A stretch of DNA of 52,295 bases from an uncultured Prevotella sp. (lineage in GTDB: Bacteria; Bacteroidota; Bacteroidia; Bacteroidales; Bacteroidaceae): positions 1 to 52,295 of the forward strand of contig CAMYVQ010000017.1 in NCBI GenBank assembly GCA_947302435.1. The letters run 5' to 3'. The position numbers and the translations under genes are program-made. The notes under the pieces were generated by a model that worked only from the letters and a program-made list of their open reading frames with translations, was not told the origin of the DNA and searched no databases. Shown piece after piece: positions 1 to 7,746 of this stretch (position 1 is its first letter; the number at the start of each line of letters is the position of its first letter).

Positions 1-376
1 CCTCGACGACGGGCGAGAGGCGGTGAATCTCGTCGATGAAGAGCACGTCGCGCGGTTCCAGGGAAGTCAGGATGCCGGCCAAGTCGCCTGGCTTGTCGAG
101 CACGGGGCCGCTGGTGAGCTTGAAGCCCACGCCCAGTTCGTTGGCAATGATGTTTGAAAGAGTGGTCTTGCCCAGTCCCGGGGGACCGTGCAACAATGTA
201 TGGTCGAGCGGTTCGCCACGGTATTTGGCCGCCTCGACGAACACCTCCAAATTCTCCACCACCTTCTTCTGTCCGCTGAAGTCTCGGAAGCTCAGCGGTC
301 TCAACGCATTTTCAAAATCTTTCTCAGCGTTGCTGTTGGCGAAACGCTCTTCCCGGATGTCGAAACTATCTTGCAT
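1..376 (-). CDS. ruvB: Holliday junction branch migration helicase RuvB (5' part only)
   Basis: RuvB is the hexameric AAA+ motor that drives RuvA-dependent branch migration of Holliday junctions in recombinational repair. Only the first 125 residues are inside the window; the rest lies beyond base 1. The start [12 protein letters not shown] is followed by the family block around residues 25-60 ([18 protein letters not shown]), a Walker A motif GPPGLGKTT near residue 68, and a Walker B-like stretch [13 protein letters not shown] at the cut edge. The start at 376 is favoured because a good promoter on the same strand lies about 50 bp upstream. The gene reads away from the helicase gene at 611-2581, with a 22-bp-period repeat array between them. 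Identification is firm. Confidence 0.95.
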   Translation of the reverse strand, partial: MQDSFDIREERFANSNAEKDFENALRPLSFRDFSGQKKVVENLEVFVEAAKYRGEPLDHTLLHGPPGLGKTTLSNIIANELGVGFKLTSGPVLDKPGDLAGILTSLEPRDVLFIDEIHRLSPVVE

Positions 377-422
377 GAATGAATATGATCAGGAAAAAAG
401 GCAAATTCTTTGTTTTATGCTG

Positions 423-454
423 CAAAGTTACTCTTTTTTCGGAAATTGGCCAAA
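423..454 (-). promoter_or_regulatory. Promoter of ruvB
   Basis: On the minus strand TTTG (454-451), a 20-bp spacer and TAACTTTG (430-423) match the Bacteroidetes -33/-7 pattern. The expected transcript start is just before 420, giving a leader of about 40 nt. A repeat array begins 9 bp upstream of the -33 element. Confidence 0.75.
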
Positions 455-463
455 TATTCTATC

Positions 464-586
464 ATTGATATTCAATCATGCCGGCATTGATGTTCAATCA
501 CCCTGTCATTCATATTCAATGATGGTGTCATTCATATTCAATGGCACCATCATTGATGTTCAACGGTGACACGATTCAATATGAAT
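464..586. repeat. 22-bp-period array, six units (array 1)
   Basis: Six 13-bp cores begin at 464, 486, 508, 530, 552 and 574, exactly 22 bp apart. Cores read ATTSATRTTCAAY, for example ATTGATATTCAAT and ATTCATATTCAAT; the last is in near-inverted form (ATTCAATATGAAT). The 9-bp spacers vary but share words such as GTGTC and GTGACA. The array fills the gap between the ruvB promoter and the 3' end of the helicase gene. Array 2 (37729-37851) has related cores in the opposite orientation. The function is unknown. Confidence 0.8.
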
Positions 587-610
587 CGTGGGAGAGGTCT
601 TTTGGGGGCC

Positions 611-2581
611 TTATTTCTTGTTCTTTTTCGGCTTCCGACGAGCCCATCCTTCCTCGGAGAAATCGGGCTCGTCGCCGATGAGGTCGAAGTCTTTCTTGCC
701 ACGCTTGTTGTCCTCGGTGGCCTTGCGCATCAGGTCGCGCCAGTCGCCAGTGAACTGCTGTGGTTCGTTGCGGCGGGCACCGCGCTGACCTTTTCGGCTC
801 TCCGGGCGGTTTTCATGGTGGTCGGCACGGTCGTTTCTGCGTTCGGGGCGGTCGTTCCTACGCTCGGGGCGGCTACTGTTGCGGCGTTCGCCTTTCTCCG
901 GCTTGTTAGGCTTGCTGCCCTCTTCCTCACTGTTGCAGCGCACGGTGCGCCCTTTGTAGCGGATACCCGTGAGCTGGCTCATCACCTTGCGCGCATCTTT
1001 CTCGGGCACCTCGAAATAGGAAATGGTGTCGAGCAGGTCGATATGGCCCACCTCCTGACGACCGCCCACGTAGCGGTTCAGGGTCTGCATCAGTTCGCCG
1101 GGATAGAAGCCGTCGCGCTTGCCGAGGTTGATGAACAGGCGGTGGTAGCCCTCCTGTGCCTTATTCATACGCTTCTCGCGGTCGGACTTCCCTCTCTCCT
1201 CTCTCCGTTTTCCTCTCTCCTCTTTTGAAACAGGCACGATTTCGGGCGCGTCGGCATAGTAGGCAAGGAACTTGCCGAACTCCAATGACACGATCTTCTT
1301 GATGATTTCCTCCTTGTCGATATACTCAAAATAGCGGTTGATGTCCTGCATGAAGGGAGCAATCTCGTCGTCGTTCACGTCGGTCTTCACAATCTGGTCC
1401 ATCACCTTGTAGAGCTGCTTCTTGCAGATTTCCTCGGCCTTGGGAATCTCGGCCTCCACGAACTCCTTGCCAATCTCCTTCTCGATGTTGCGGATCTTGT
1501 GCTTCTCCTTCGAGTGGACGATGGAGATGGAAGTGCCCTTCTTGCCGGCGCGGCCCGTGCGGCCCGAACGGTGGGTGTAGTTCTCAATGTCGTCGGGCAG
1601 TCCGAAGTTGATGACATGCGTCAGGTCGTCGACATCCAAGCCGCGGGCGGCCACGTCGGTTGCCACGAGCAACTGCGTCAGATGCTGGCGGAACTTCTGC
1701 ATCGTCAGGTCGCGCTGCTGCTGCGAGAGGTCGCCGTGCAGGGCCTCGGCGTTGTAACCGTCCTTGATCAGCTTGTCGGCAATCTCCTGCGTCTCCAACT
1801 TGGTGCGACAGAAAATGATGGCGAAAATGCGGGGATTGAAGTCCACGATGCGCTTCAGGGCCAGATACTTGTCCTTGGCCTGCACCATATAGTAGATGTG
1901 GTTCACGTTCTCGGCGCCCTCGTTGCGCGAGCCCACCACAATTTCCTGGTGGTCTTTCAGGTATTTCTTGGCCACGCGCTCCACGTCGCGACTCATCGTG
2001 GCTGAGAACATCAGCGTGTTGTGGTCTTCGGGCAGCGAATCGAAAATCTCCTCGATAGCCTCCGAGAAGCCCATGTTCAGCATCTCGTCGGCCTCGTCGA
2101 GCACGATGTTCCGCACCTCGTCGAGCTTGGCATAGCCACGGTTTTTCAGGTCAATGAGTCGGCCCGGCGTGGCCACAATGATCTGCACGCCCTTGCGCAG
2201 GGCACGCATCTGCTGTTCGATGGCCGCACCGCCATAGACAGCCTCGATGTGGATGCCCTCCATGTACTTGGAGAAGTCGCGCAGGTCGTCGGCAATCTGC
2301 AGACAGAGCTCGCGCGTCGGTGAGAGGACCAACGCATGGGGAAGGCCTCTTCCCACCTCGCCTGGCTGGAGCTGTGCAAAGGGGGCTATTCGCTGCAGGA
2401 GCGGAATGCCAAAAGCGGCGGTCTTTCCTGTTCCTGTCTGTGCCAGGGCGATGGTGTCGCGGCGGCTTTCCAACAGTGTCGGTATTACTTTCTCTTGCAC
2501 AGGCATGGGCTGCACAAATCCCATTTCTTCGATGGCGCGACGTATTTCTTCGCAGACACCCAGTTCTTCAAATGTTCTCAT
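611..2581 (-). CDS. DEAD-box ATP-dependent RNA helicase
   Basis: A 656-residue RNA helicase that probably remodels ribosomal or cold-stress RNA. It carries the Q motif region (FVQPMPVQEKVIP), Walker A AQTGTGKT, PTREL, VLDEADEML, SAT and HRSGRTGR in order. A DbpA-like RNA-binding domain follows at about residues 465-540 (RLFINLGKRDGFYPGEL), then a basic Arg/Asn/Glu-rich tail to the C-terminus. An upstream in-frame ATG exists at 2638, but 2581 (MRTFEELGV) is preferred because it fits the family and the promoter at 2599-2629 lies between the two. An unusual KEERGKRREERGKSDREK segment is encoded by a purine-rich duplicated stretch at about 1188-1226. That segment sits between the helicase core and the RNA-binding domain and looks like a repeat insertion. 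Confidence 0.93.
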   Translation of the reverse strand: MRTFEELGVCEEIRRAIEEMGFVQPMPVQEKVIPTLLESRRDTIALAQTGTGKTAAFGIPLLQRIAPFAQLQPGEVGRGLPHALVLSPTRELCLQIADDLRDFSKYMEGIHIEAVYGGAAIEQQMRALRKGVQIIVATPGRLIDLKNRGYAKLDEVRNIVLDEADEMLNMGFSEAIEEIFDSLPEDHNTLMFSATMSRDVERVAKKYLKDHQEIVVGSRNEGAENVNHIYYMVQAKDKYLALKRIVDFNPRIFAIIFCRTKLETQEIADKLIKDGYNAEALHGDLSQQQRDLTMQKFRQHLTQLLVATDVAARGLDVDDLTHVINFGLPDDIENYTHRSGRTGRAGKKGTSISIVHSKEKHKIRNIEKEIGKEFVEAEIPKAEEICKKQLYKVMDQIVKTDVNDDEIAPFMQDINRYFEYIDKEEIIKKIVSLEFGKFLAYYADAPEIVPVSKEERGKRREERGKSDREKRMNKAQEGYHRLFINLGKRDGFYPGELMQTLNRYVGGRQEVGHIDLLDTISYFEVPEKDARKVMSQLTGIRYKGRTVRCNSEEEGSKPNKPEKGERRNSSRPERRNDRPERRNDRADHHENRPESRKGQRGARRNEPQQFTGDWRDLMRKATEDNKRGKKDFDLIGDEPDFSEEGWARRKPKKNKK

Positions 2582-2598
2582 ATTTAGTGATTTGTGTG

Positions 2599-2629
2599 CA
2601 AAGATACGAAAAAACGAGTGCAGAACAAA
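2599..2629 (-). promoter_or_regulatory. Promoter of the DEAD-box helicase
   Basis: Minus strand TTTG (2629-2626), a 19-bp spacer and TATCTTTG (2606-2599). The leader to the ATG at 2581 is short. This placement excludes the longer upstream start. Confidence 0.75.
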
Positions 2630-2638
2630 ATAAATCAT

Positions 2639-2821
2639 TTATTTTTTATGCCGGGACGGAGAAGTATCCTTGAGCCAAGCGAAAAACCAAGCCAACTTGC
2701 TGCCAAAGAAGATAGCGAAAGCTCCGGATAACACCGTGCACCTTGTGACCCTTGAAAAGTTATTTTTTTTGCATAATCTACTTTCTTCGAAAAAAAAGGA
2801 TGCAGTTTTCATTTTATTTGC
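2639..2821. other. Gap segment with short open frames, unexplained
   Basis: Between the helicase promoter and the GH28 promoters there is a G/C-richer block (about 2650-2750) inside AT-rich DNA. On the minus strand a frame runs about 45 codons to a stop at 2639 and ends with SKLAWFFAWLKDTSPSRHKK. The plus strand is open over the same block from a TTG at 2670. Neither frame has an ATG start that fits a promoter. The composition suggests a functional or repeated segment, but I cannot identify it. Confidence 0.3.
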
Positions 2822-2887
2822 TATCTTTGCAAACAGAAGGATGCGATATTAATTCGATTGATAATTGTAAATAAATTACTACCTTTG
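2822..2887 (+). promoter_or_regulatory. Two candidate promoters upstream of the GH28 gene
   Basis: TATCTTTG at 2822-2829 gives a leader of about 60 nt. A second candidate is ATTG (2857-2860), a 19-bp spacer and TACCTTTG (2880-2887). It lies only 4 bp before the ATG at 2892, so transcripts from it would be leaderless or would use a later start. Confidence 0.55.
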
Positions 2888-2891
2888 TGGA

Positions 2892-4289
2892 ATGAAACTT
2901 ATGACACCGAGAATATTATGCAGCGCATTGCTGGCTATGGTGGCACTTGTCTGCCATACAAGGGTTTATGACGTGAAGGATTTTGGAGCAAAGGGTGATG
3001 GCAAGACGCTTGACCATGTGGCTATCAATACGGCTATTGAGACTGCCACGTCTAACGGCGGCGGGCAGGTGGTGCTTCCTGCGGGCACTTATCTGTGTGG
3101 CAGTATCCGGATGAAGAGTAATATAGACCTTCACCTGATGGCCGGGGCTAAGATTCTGGCTGCGCCTGCCAGCATGAAAGTCTACGATGAGAGCGAGTCG
3201 TTCGGTGGGTTCCCTGAGTATCAGGATGGTGGACATACCTTTTTTCGCAACTCCCTGATATGGGCAGAGGGTCAGCATAATATCAGCATTACGGGAAATG
3301 GTATGATAGACGGCGAGGGGCTGACAAAGCGCGACACGGAGAAGGGTGGCAACGTGCAGGGAGGCAGCATAGGAACTGGCGATAAGGCAATAGCGCTGAA
3401 GCTATGCCGCAATGTGATTATCCGAGATATTACGATTTTTCGTGGTGGGCATTTCGCCATCATCATCACAGGCTGCGATATTGGCACGATAGACAATGTA
3501 ACCATTGACACTAACCGAGATGGCATAGACATAGACTGTTGTAAGTATTTCACCGTGAGCAATACGAAGGTGAATACGCCCAGCGATGATGCTATAGTGC
3601 TGAAGAGTTCCTATGCCCTGAAAAGGGCTGTGCCATGTGAGCATATCCTTGTGACCAATTGTATAGTTACAGGCTATAAGCTCGGAACGTTCCTTGATGG
3701 CACCTATGTGCCGGAGAAGGTGAACTGGGTATGCGGGCGAATCAAGCTGGGTACGGAGTCTAATGGCGGCTATCGCAACATCACGATATCGAACTGCACC
3801 TGCATGTGGAGCAGCGGACTGGCCTTTGAGGAGGTTGATCAGGGGAAGATGGAGAATATCGTGGTTAATAATATTTCGCTGAGCCATGTTCACCATTATC
3901 CTATCTATATCACTACGGGTTGCCGTAATCGCGGTCCGAAGGAGGTGACACGACCATCGTCTGCACGTGACATATATATCAATAATGTAGTTGCCGACGA
4001 TTGCGATTCGCTGGCAGGCATTATCATCACGGGTATGGAGGGTGAGCCTATACGCAATGTCTCTCTGACCAACATACGCATACAGTATCGTGGCGGCGGC
4101 AAAAAGGTGGACAAGCCATACCGCGAGCAGGGCACTAACTATCCCGAGCCCCGCTGGGCTGGTCCCACACCGGCATACGGCCTCTTTGCCCGCCATGTGG
4201 ATGGGCTGTACATGCACAACGTGGAGTTTGAACTGATGCGCCCCGATGAGCGACCTGACATCATACTGGAGGACGTGAAGAAGAAATAG
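2892..4289 (+). CDS. Secreted glycoside hydrolase family 28 (polygalacturonase-like)
   Basis: A 465-residue right-handed beta-helix enzyme predicted to cleave galacturonic-acid linkages in pectin (polygalacturonan or rhamnogalacturonan). A signal-like hydrophobic N-terminus (about residues 8-20) is followed by the pectate-lyase-superfamily opening YDVKDFGAKGDG near residue 26. The GH28 active-site landmarks are present in order: NRDGIDID, SDDAIVLK and GRIKLGTESNGG. Repeated beta-helix rungs such as NITISNCT and NIVVNNISL are visible. The gene stands alone, with a decayed gene fragment downstream. Exact substrate and endo/exo mode cannot be read from sequence. An alternative start at codon 4 (2901) would suit the nearest promoter. 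Confidence 0.88.
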   Translation: MKLMTPRILCSALLAMVALVCHTRVYDVKDFGAKGDGKTLDHVAINTAIETATSNGGGQVVLPAGTYLCGSIRMKSNIDLHLMAGAKILAAPASMKVYDESESFGGFPEYQDGGHTFFRNSLIWAEGQHNISITGNGMIDGEGLTKRDTEKGGNVQGGSIGTGDKAIALKLCRNVIIRDITIFRGGHFAIIITGCDIGTIDNVTIDTNRDGIDIDCCKYFTVSNTKVNTPSDDAIVLKSSYALKRAVPCEHILVTNCIVTGYKLGTFLDGTYVPEKVNWVCGRIKLGTESNGGYRNITISNCTCMWSSGLAFEEVDQGKMENIVVNNISLSHVHHYPIYITTGCRNRGPKEVTRPSSARDIYINNVVADDCDSLAGIIITGMEGEPIRNVSLTNIRIQYRGGGKKVDKPYREQGTNYPEPRWAGPTPAYGLFARHVDGLYMHNVEFELMRPDERPDIILEDVKKK

Positions 4290-4324
4290 TTCCACCAAAT
4301 TGAACGCGCGCACTTGTGCCGGAC

Positions 4325-4671
4325 TAAGCGCACATTCAGGACTTCCTGATCAGGAAATTGGAACGTGAAGGGAATAAACTTAAGAAATCTTCAATGTCCT
4401 CTTCCGAAATATCTTATTTCAGGAAATCCTCGCGCATAGGTGTGAAGGTTTCACACCTGAGGGTCTGCTTAAACTGGATGGTTATGCAGAACGATTCATT
4501 AGTGGGAAGTTGGTTTACCAACGATTTTCACCGCAAGAACAGCATGGCTGCTCAGCGGGAGGTTCAACAAATGTCATTGCATCCCTGCTCGCGGGAACAG
4601 AAGCTTATAGTTTAATCCATAGAAATAAACATTTTGGGGGTATAGACGGCATTTTGAACACTTCGTTGTAA
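4325..4671 (+). pseudogene. Remnant of an unidentified protein-coding gene (frameshifted, no start)
   Basis: No intact gene occupies 4290-4790. One frame reads IQDFLIRKLEREGNKLKKSS from about 4334. After an apparent frame change, a second frame stays open from 4384 to a stop at 4669-4671 (95 codons without an ATG start). This second frame looks like real protein: GLLKLDGYAERFISGK, LVYQRFSPQEQHGCSAGG and TNVIASLLAGTEAYS. A perfect 9-bp inverted repeat with a 3-nt loop lies inside it at 4438-4458. I do not recognise the family. The simplest reading is a decayed 3' fragment of an accessory gene. A functional small gene with a non-ATG start cannot be excluded. Confidence 0.45.
4438..4458. repeat. 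Perfect 9-bp inverted repeat
   Basis: AGGTGTGAA, loop GGT, TTCACACCT. It lies inside the decayed reading frame at 4384-4671 and would encode EGFTP-type residues, so it may be a small palindromic insertion rather than a terminator; no T-run follows. Confidence 0.55.
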
Positions 4672-4735
4672 GGATAACATATAAGTGTCGCCGACAATAA
4701 GTAAAGAGGCCATCCGGCAAAAATAATGGCTGTCC

Positions 4736-4767
4736 TTTGGTTGATTCAGAATAAATGATTAATTTTG
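4736..4767 (+). promoter_or_regulatory. Promoter of the LOG-family gene
   Basis: TTTG (4736-4739), a 20-bp spacer and TAATTTTG (4760-4767). It lies downstream of an in-frame ATG at 4755, so the start at 4791 is the right one. Confidence 0.8.
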
Positions 4768-4790
4768 CCCATACAATCAAATTCAAATCC

Positions 4791-5336
4791 ATGAGTAAAC
4801 TATGCGTTTTTTGTTCGGCCAATCAGCAGATTGACCATGATTTTTTTGAGGAAGCAAGGAAATTGGGCCGCTGGGCCGCTGCCGAGGGACATACCATCGT
4901 TTTCGGCGGACACGATGCTGGACTGATGCACAGTGTGAGCAAGGCGGCCAAGCAGGCAGGGGGAATGGTCATCGGCATTGTGCCCCGAAAGATTGAGGAG
5001 ATGGGACGGCTCAGCCCATGGCTCGACGTGCATATCCCCACCGACAACCTGACCGACCGCAAGGATCTGATGATGGCACAGGGCGATGCGTTCATCGTGA
5101 TGCCCGGGGGCATCGGCACACTCGACGAGCTGTTCACCGTAGTGGCTGCCCTGACACTCGACTACCACCAAAAGCCCGTCATTCTTTGGAACATGAAGGG
5201 CTTCTGGGATTCGCTCATTGCCTGCCTCGACGACCTGCATTCAAAGGGTGTCACCCGCAAGGACTGGCACACCTACATAAAAATAGCCACCACCCTTGAA
5301 GAGGTGGCGGCCATCGTAAAAGGTTGCAGCCAGTAG
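4791..5336 (+). CDS. LOG-family protein (TIGR00730), nucleotide 5'-monophosphate phosphoribohydrolase type
   Basis: A 181-residue Rossmann-fold protein starting MSKLCVFCSANQQ. LOG proteins hydrolyse the N-glycosidic bond of nucleoside monophosphates (cytokinin ribotides in plants, AMP-like substrates in bacteria). The diagnostic PGGIGTLDE motif lies near residue 108, and the DRKDLMM arginine-containing motif lies before it. Length and order match the bacterial family. The start at 4791 is chosen over 4755 because the promoter covers 4736-4767. The gene converges on the flavodiiron gene with only 4 bp between stops. The physiological substrate is unknown. Confidence 0.9.
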   Translation: MSKLCVFCSANQQIDHDFFEEARKLGRWAAAEGHTIVFGGHDAGLMHSVSKAAKQAGGMVIGIVPRKIEEMGRLSPWLDVHIPTDNLTDRKDLMMAQGDAFIVMPGGIGTLDELFTVVAALTLDYHQKPVILWNMKGFWDSLIACLDDLHSKGVTRKDWHTYIKIATTLEEVAAIVKGCSQ

Positions 5337-5340
5337 CTCC

Positions 5341-6558
5341 TTATCCTAACAGCGCCTCGGCCATCTGCCGGCCTAAGGCTTCGCACTGTGCAATGGTGTC
5401 GGCATTGAGAGCCTGCTTGATTTCGACGGGCGTGCCTACCGTCTCGTAGTGCAGCTTCTCGTCGTTCCATTTCTGAATCTCGCTGACGGCCTTCGAAGCC
5501 CAGCTGAAGGAGCCGAACCATCCGAACAGACGGCCCTTGATGTCCTTCTGCGACAGCTCGTCGAGCAGCACGTTCATCTCATGGTAAAGCCCTGTGTTGT
5601 AGGTGGGAGCACCCACGATGAGTCCCTTGTAGCGGAACAGGTCGCGAATGATGTAGCTATGATGGGTCTTCGAGACGTTGTACATCACGATATTCTTCAG
5701 TCCGGCCTGTGCGGCAGCGCGGGCAATGACCTCGGCGGCACGCTCGGTGTTGCCGTACATGGTGCCGTAGCAGATCACCAGACCCGGCTCCGTCTCGTAC
5801 TTTGAAAGACGGTCGTAGATGCCAATGACTTTCTCCACATGCTCATGCCACACAGGGCCGTGGGTAGAACAGATATAGTCGACCTTCACGCCGGCCAGCT
5901 TCTTCAGTGCCATCTGCACGGGCGTTCCGTATTTGCCCACGATGTTCGAGTAGTAGCGCACCATCTCCAACCAGAACACGTCGCAGTTCATCTGCTCGTC
6001 GACGTAAGCGCCATTGAGCGCGCCGAAGCAGCCGAAGGCATCGCCGCTAAAGAGAGTGGTGGTTGGTTCTGTTTGTTGCGACTGAGTCGCAACATACGGG
6101 GCACAGAGGGTCATCATGGTCTCTGGCCAGTGGACCATGGGGGTGAGCACGAACTGCAGCTCATGGCCGCCCAATGAGAGCTTGTCGCCGTTCTTCACCT
6201 CCTTCAGGCCCGTGGTCAGCTTATAGAAACCGGCCATCATGTCGAAGGTCTTCTTGTTGCCGATGATCTCAATGTTGGGATAGAACTGGCGCAGCAGAGC
6301 CAGCGAGCCGCTATGGTCAGGCTCCATGTGGTTCACCACCACATAGTCGATGGGACGGTCGCCAATCACTTCACGGATATTCTCAAGGAACGGCATGAAG
6401 AAGTCCACTTCGACGGTATCGATGAGGCATACTTTTTCGTCGTTAATCAGATAGGCATTGTAGCTCACACCGTTGGGCAGAGGCCAAAGACCCTCGAAGA
6501 GTGTCTTGTTGCGGTCGTTCACTCCAACATAGAAAATGTTTTTGGTTATTTCTTTCAT
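5341..6558 (-). CDS. Flavodiiron protein (FprA/A-type flavoprotein)
   Basis: A 405-residue cytoplasmic oxidoreductase that reduces O2 to water (or NO to N2O) to protect anaerobes. The N-terminal metallo-beta-lactamase-like domain (about 1-250) holds the diiron ligands: NHMEPDH, HWPE, SGDAFG and STHGPVW. The C-terminal flavodoxin domain (from about 265) starts VICYGTMYGNTERAAE and binds FMN. Between the HWPE ligand and SGDAFG there is an extra segment (YVATQSQQTEPTT) encoded by a perfect 21-bp palindrome at 6074-6094; such a loop is short in relatives I know. The sugar kinase gene lies 21 bp upstream on the same strand, so co-transcription is likely. Electron donor partners are not nearby. Confidence 0.92.
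   Translation of the reverse strand: MKEITKNIFYVGVNDRNKTLFEGLWPLPNGVSYNAYLINDEKVCLIDTVEVDFFMPFLENIREVIGDRPIDYVVVNHMEPDHSGSLALLRQFYPNIEIIGNKKTFDMMAGFYKLTTGLKEVKNGDKLSLGGHELQFVLTPMVHWPETMMTLCAPYVATQSQQTEPTTTLFSGDAFGCFGALNGAYVDEQMNCDVFWLEMVRYYSNIVGKYGTPVQMALKKLAGVKVDYICSTHGPVWHEHVEKVIGIYDRLSKYETEPGLVICYGTMYGNTERAAEVIARAAAQAGLKNIVMYNVSKTHHSYIIRDLFRYKGLIVGAPTYNTGLYHEMNVLLDELSQKDIKGRLFGWFGSFSWASKAVSEIQKWNDEKLHYETVGTPVEIKQALNADTIAQCEALGRQMAEALLG
6074..6094. repeat. Palindromic element TGTTGCGACT-G-AGTCGCAACA inside a coding gene
   Basis: Perfect 10-bp arms around a single G, followed by ATACGGGGCA. The same core followed by ATACGGGACA occurs at 46113-46148. Here it is in frame in the flavodiiron gene and encodes VATQSQQ. 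Confidence 0.85.
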
Positions 6559-6579
6559 AATATTGTTGATTGTTTTTGC

Positions 6580-7572
6580 TTACATGAAATGCGCCTGTTC
6601 AAACCCACCTCCCTCTTCGCTCGTCTGGAGACCGCTTTTCAGGGTGGCTAAAGATTGCCCGAAATCACGCGAGATATAGTTGTTCAGGCTCTGACAGACG
6701 TTGGCCGAGAAGCAGAGACCCCAGTTGATGAGGTTGTCCCACTGCGTTTCGGTGAGACTGTTGCGAATCATGTCATAAGTGATGCCCTCGCGAATGAGAC
6801 CATAGACGAAGCCTGCATTGAAGCTGTCGCCAGCACCTATTGAGCTGACAACCTCCCCTTCGGTGAGCACCGGGTATTGACGGGCAAAACCGTTCTCGGC
6901 CCGCACCTCGACGGGCTGCGCCCCACGGGTGTAGATGAACTTCTTGGTATAGAACGATATTTCGGAACGATAGACCGAATCGGCATCCTTCTTCTTGTAC
7001 ATGATCTCAAAGTCCTCGTTCGAGCCGCGCACGATGTCGGCAAGCTCCAAGTTCTCGATGATGTTGGGCGTTACGCGCATCAGGTCGTTCTTGTGCGAGG
7101 CGCGGTAGTTCAGATCATAATAGAGGATGGCCCCTCGCTGATGGGCATACTCCAAGAAACCCGCCACCTGTGGGCGCACCACGGGATTGATGGCAAAGAA
7201 GGAACCGAAGACCACCACGTCGTCCTCGTTGATTTCCGGATAGACGAAGTCGAGCTGGTCGTGGGGATGGTCTTTGTAGAACAGATACTCGGCATTGTTC
7301 TGCTCGTCGAGGAAGGCTAAGGAAATCGGTGATTTCGAGTCGGGGAAGACACAGACAGCCGAGTCGTCGACCCCGTTCTCGCGCAGAAAGCGTTTCACCC
7401 ACTGCCCCACCCGGTCGTTGCCGGTTTCACTGATGAAGGAAGACGGCACTCCTGCACGTCCCAAAGATATGATTGCATTGAAGGCGGAACCGCCGGGGAC
7501 AGCCTGTAGCGGTTGTTCGCCCTTGAAAATAATATCGAGTACGGTCTCGCCAATACCTATTACACGTCGCAT
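6580..7572 (-). CDS. PfkB-family carbohydrate kinase (fructokinase-like)
   Basis: A 330-residue ribokinase-fold kinase that transfers the ATP gamma-phosphate to a sugar, probably fructose. The N-terminal glycine motif is VPGGSAFNAIISLGRAG (about 25-41). The C-terminal family signature is SIGAGDSFNAGFVYG near residue 245, with the catalytic Asp in GAGDS. There is no signal peptide. A clear promoter lies just upstream and the flavodiiron gene follows after 21 bp on the same strand. Substrate preference among fructose and related sugars cannot be decided from sequence. Confidence 0.88.
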   Translation of the reverse strand: MRRVIGIGETVLDIIFKGEQPLQAVPGGSAFNAIISLGRAGVPSSFISETGNDRVGQWVKRFLRENGVDDSAVCVFPDSKSPISLAFLDEQNNAEYLFYKDHPHDQLDFVYPEINEDDVVVFGSFFAINPVVRPQVAGFLEYAHQRGAILYYDLNYRASHKNDLMRVTPNIIENLELADIVRGSNEDFEIMYKKKDADSVYRSEISFYTKKFIYTRGAQPVEVRAENGFARQYPVLTEGEVVSSIGAGDSFNAGFVYGLIREGITYDMIRNSLTETQWDNLINWGLCFSANVCQSLNNYISRDFGQSLATLKSGLQTSEEGGGFEQAHFM

Positions 7573-7604
7573 GATTTAACTATAATATTTGCTTTTTCCA
7601 TTTG

Positions 7605-7636
7605 CAAAAGTACGAATAAGGTTGTGAATTACCAAA
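7605..7636 (-). promoter_or_regulatory. Promoter of the PfkB kinase / flavodiiron unit
   Basis: Minus strand TTTG (7636-7633), a 20-bp spacer and TACTTTTG (7612-7605). It is divergent from the GH43 promoter at 7676. Confidence 0.78.
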
Positions 7637-7675
7637 TTTTAATGTAAGAAACGCCCTTATTTTATTATTTTTCCA

Positions 7676-7683
7676 TATCTTTG
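7676..7683 (+). promoter_or_regulatory. -7 element for the GH43 operon
   Basis: TATCTTTG at 7676-7683. No TTTG is seen at the -33 distance, which hints at activator dependence. The leader to the ATG at 7747 is about 55 nt. Confidence 0.6.
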
Positions 7684-7746
7684 CAAACTGAAACAAACAG
7701 AAAACAACTACATCCTATTGTTCTGAACTTCTAAAATAAAAACAAT

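Noticed and set aside
464..586. CRISPR array
   Set aside because: Cores are only 13 bp, spacers 9 bp, no cas genes; the 22-bp period is too short for CRISPR.
3402..4313. Minus-strand open frame of 303 codons
   Set aside because: Antisense shadow of the GH28 gene; no recognisable motif.
4358..4615. 85-codon plus-strand open frame starting at a TTG
   Set aside because: It covers only the first part of the decayed gene and then runs out of the protein-like frame; better explained as a frameshifted remnant.
4685..4697. TGTCGCCGACA upstream of the LOG gene as a sixth regulon site
   Set aside because: The half-sites are only 3 bp apart and the offset to the -7 element is about 75 bp, unlike the fixed 47 bp of the five mannan sites.
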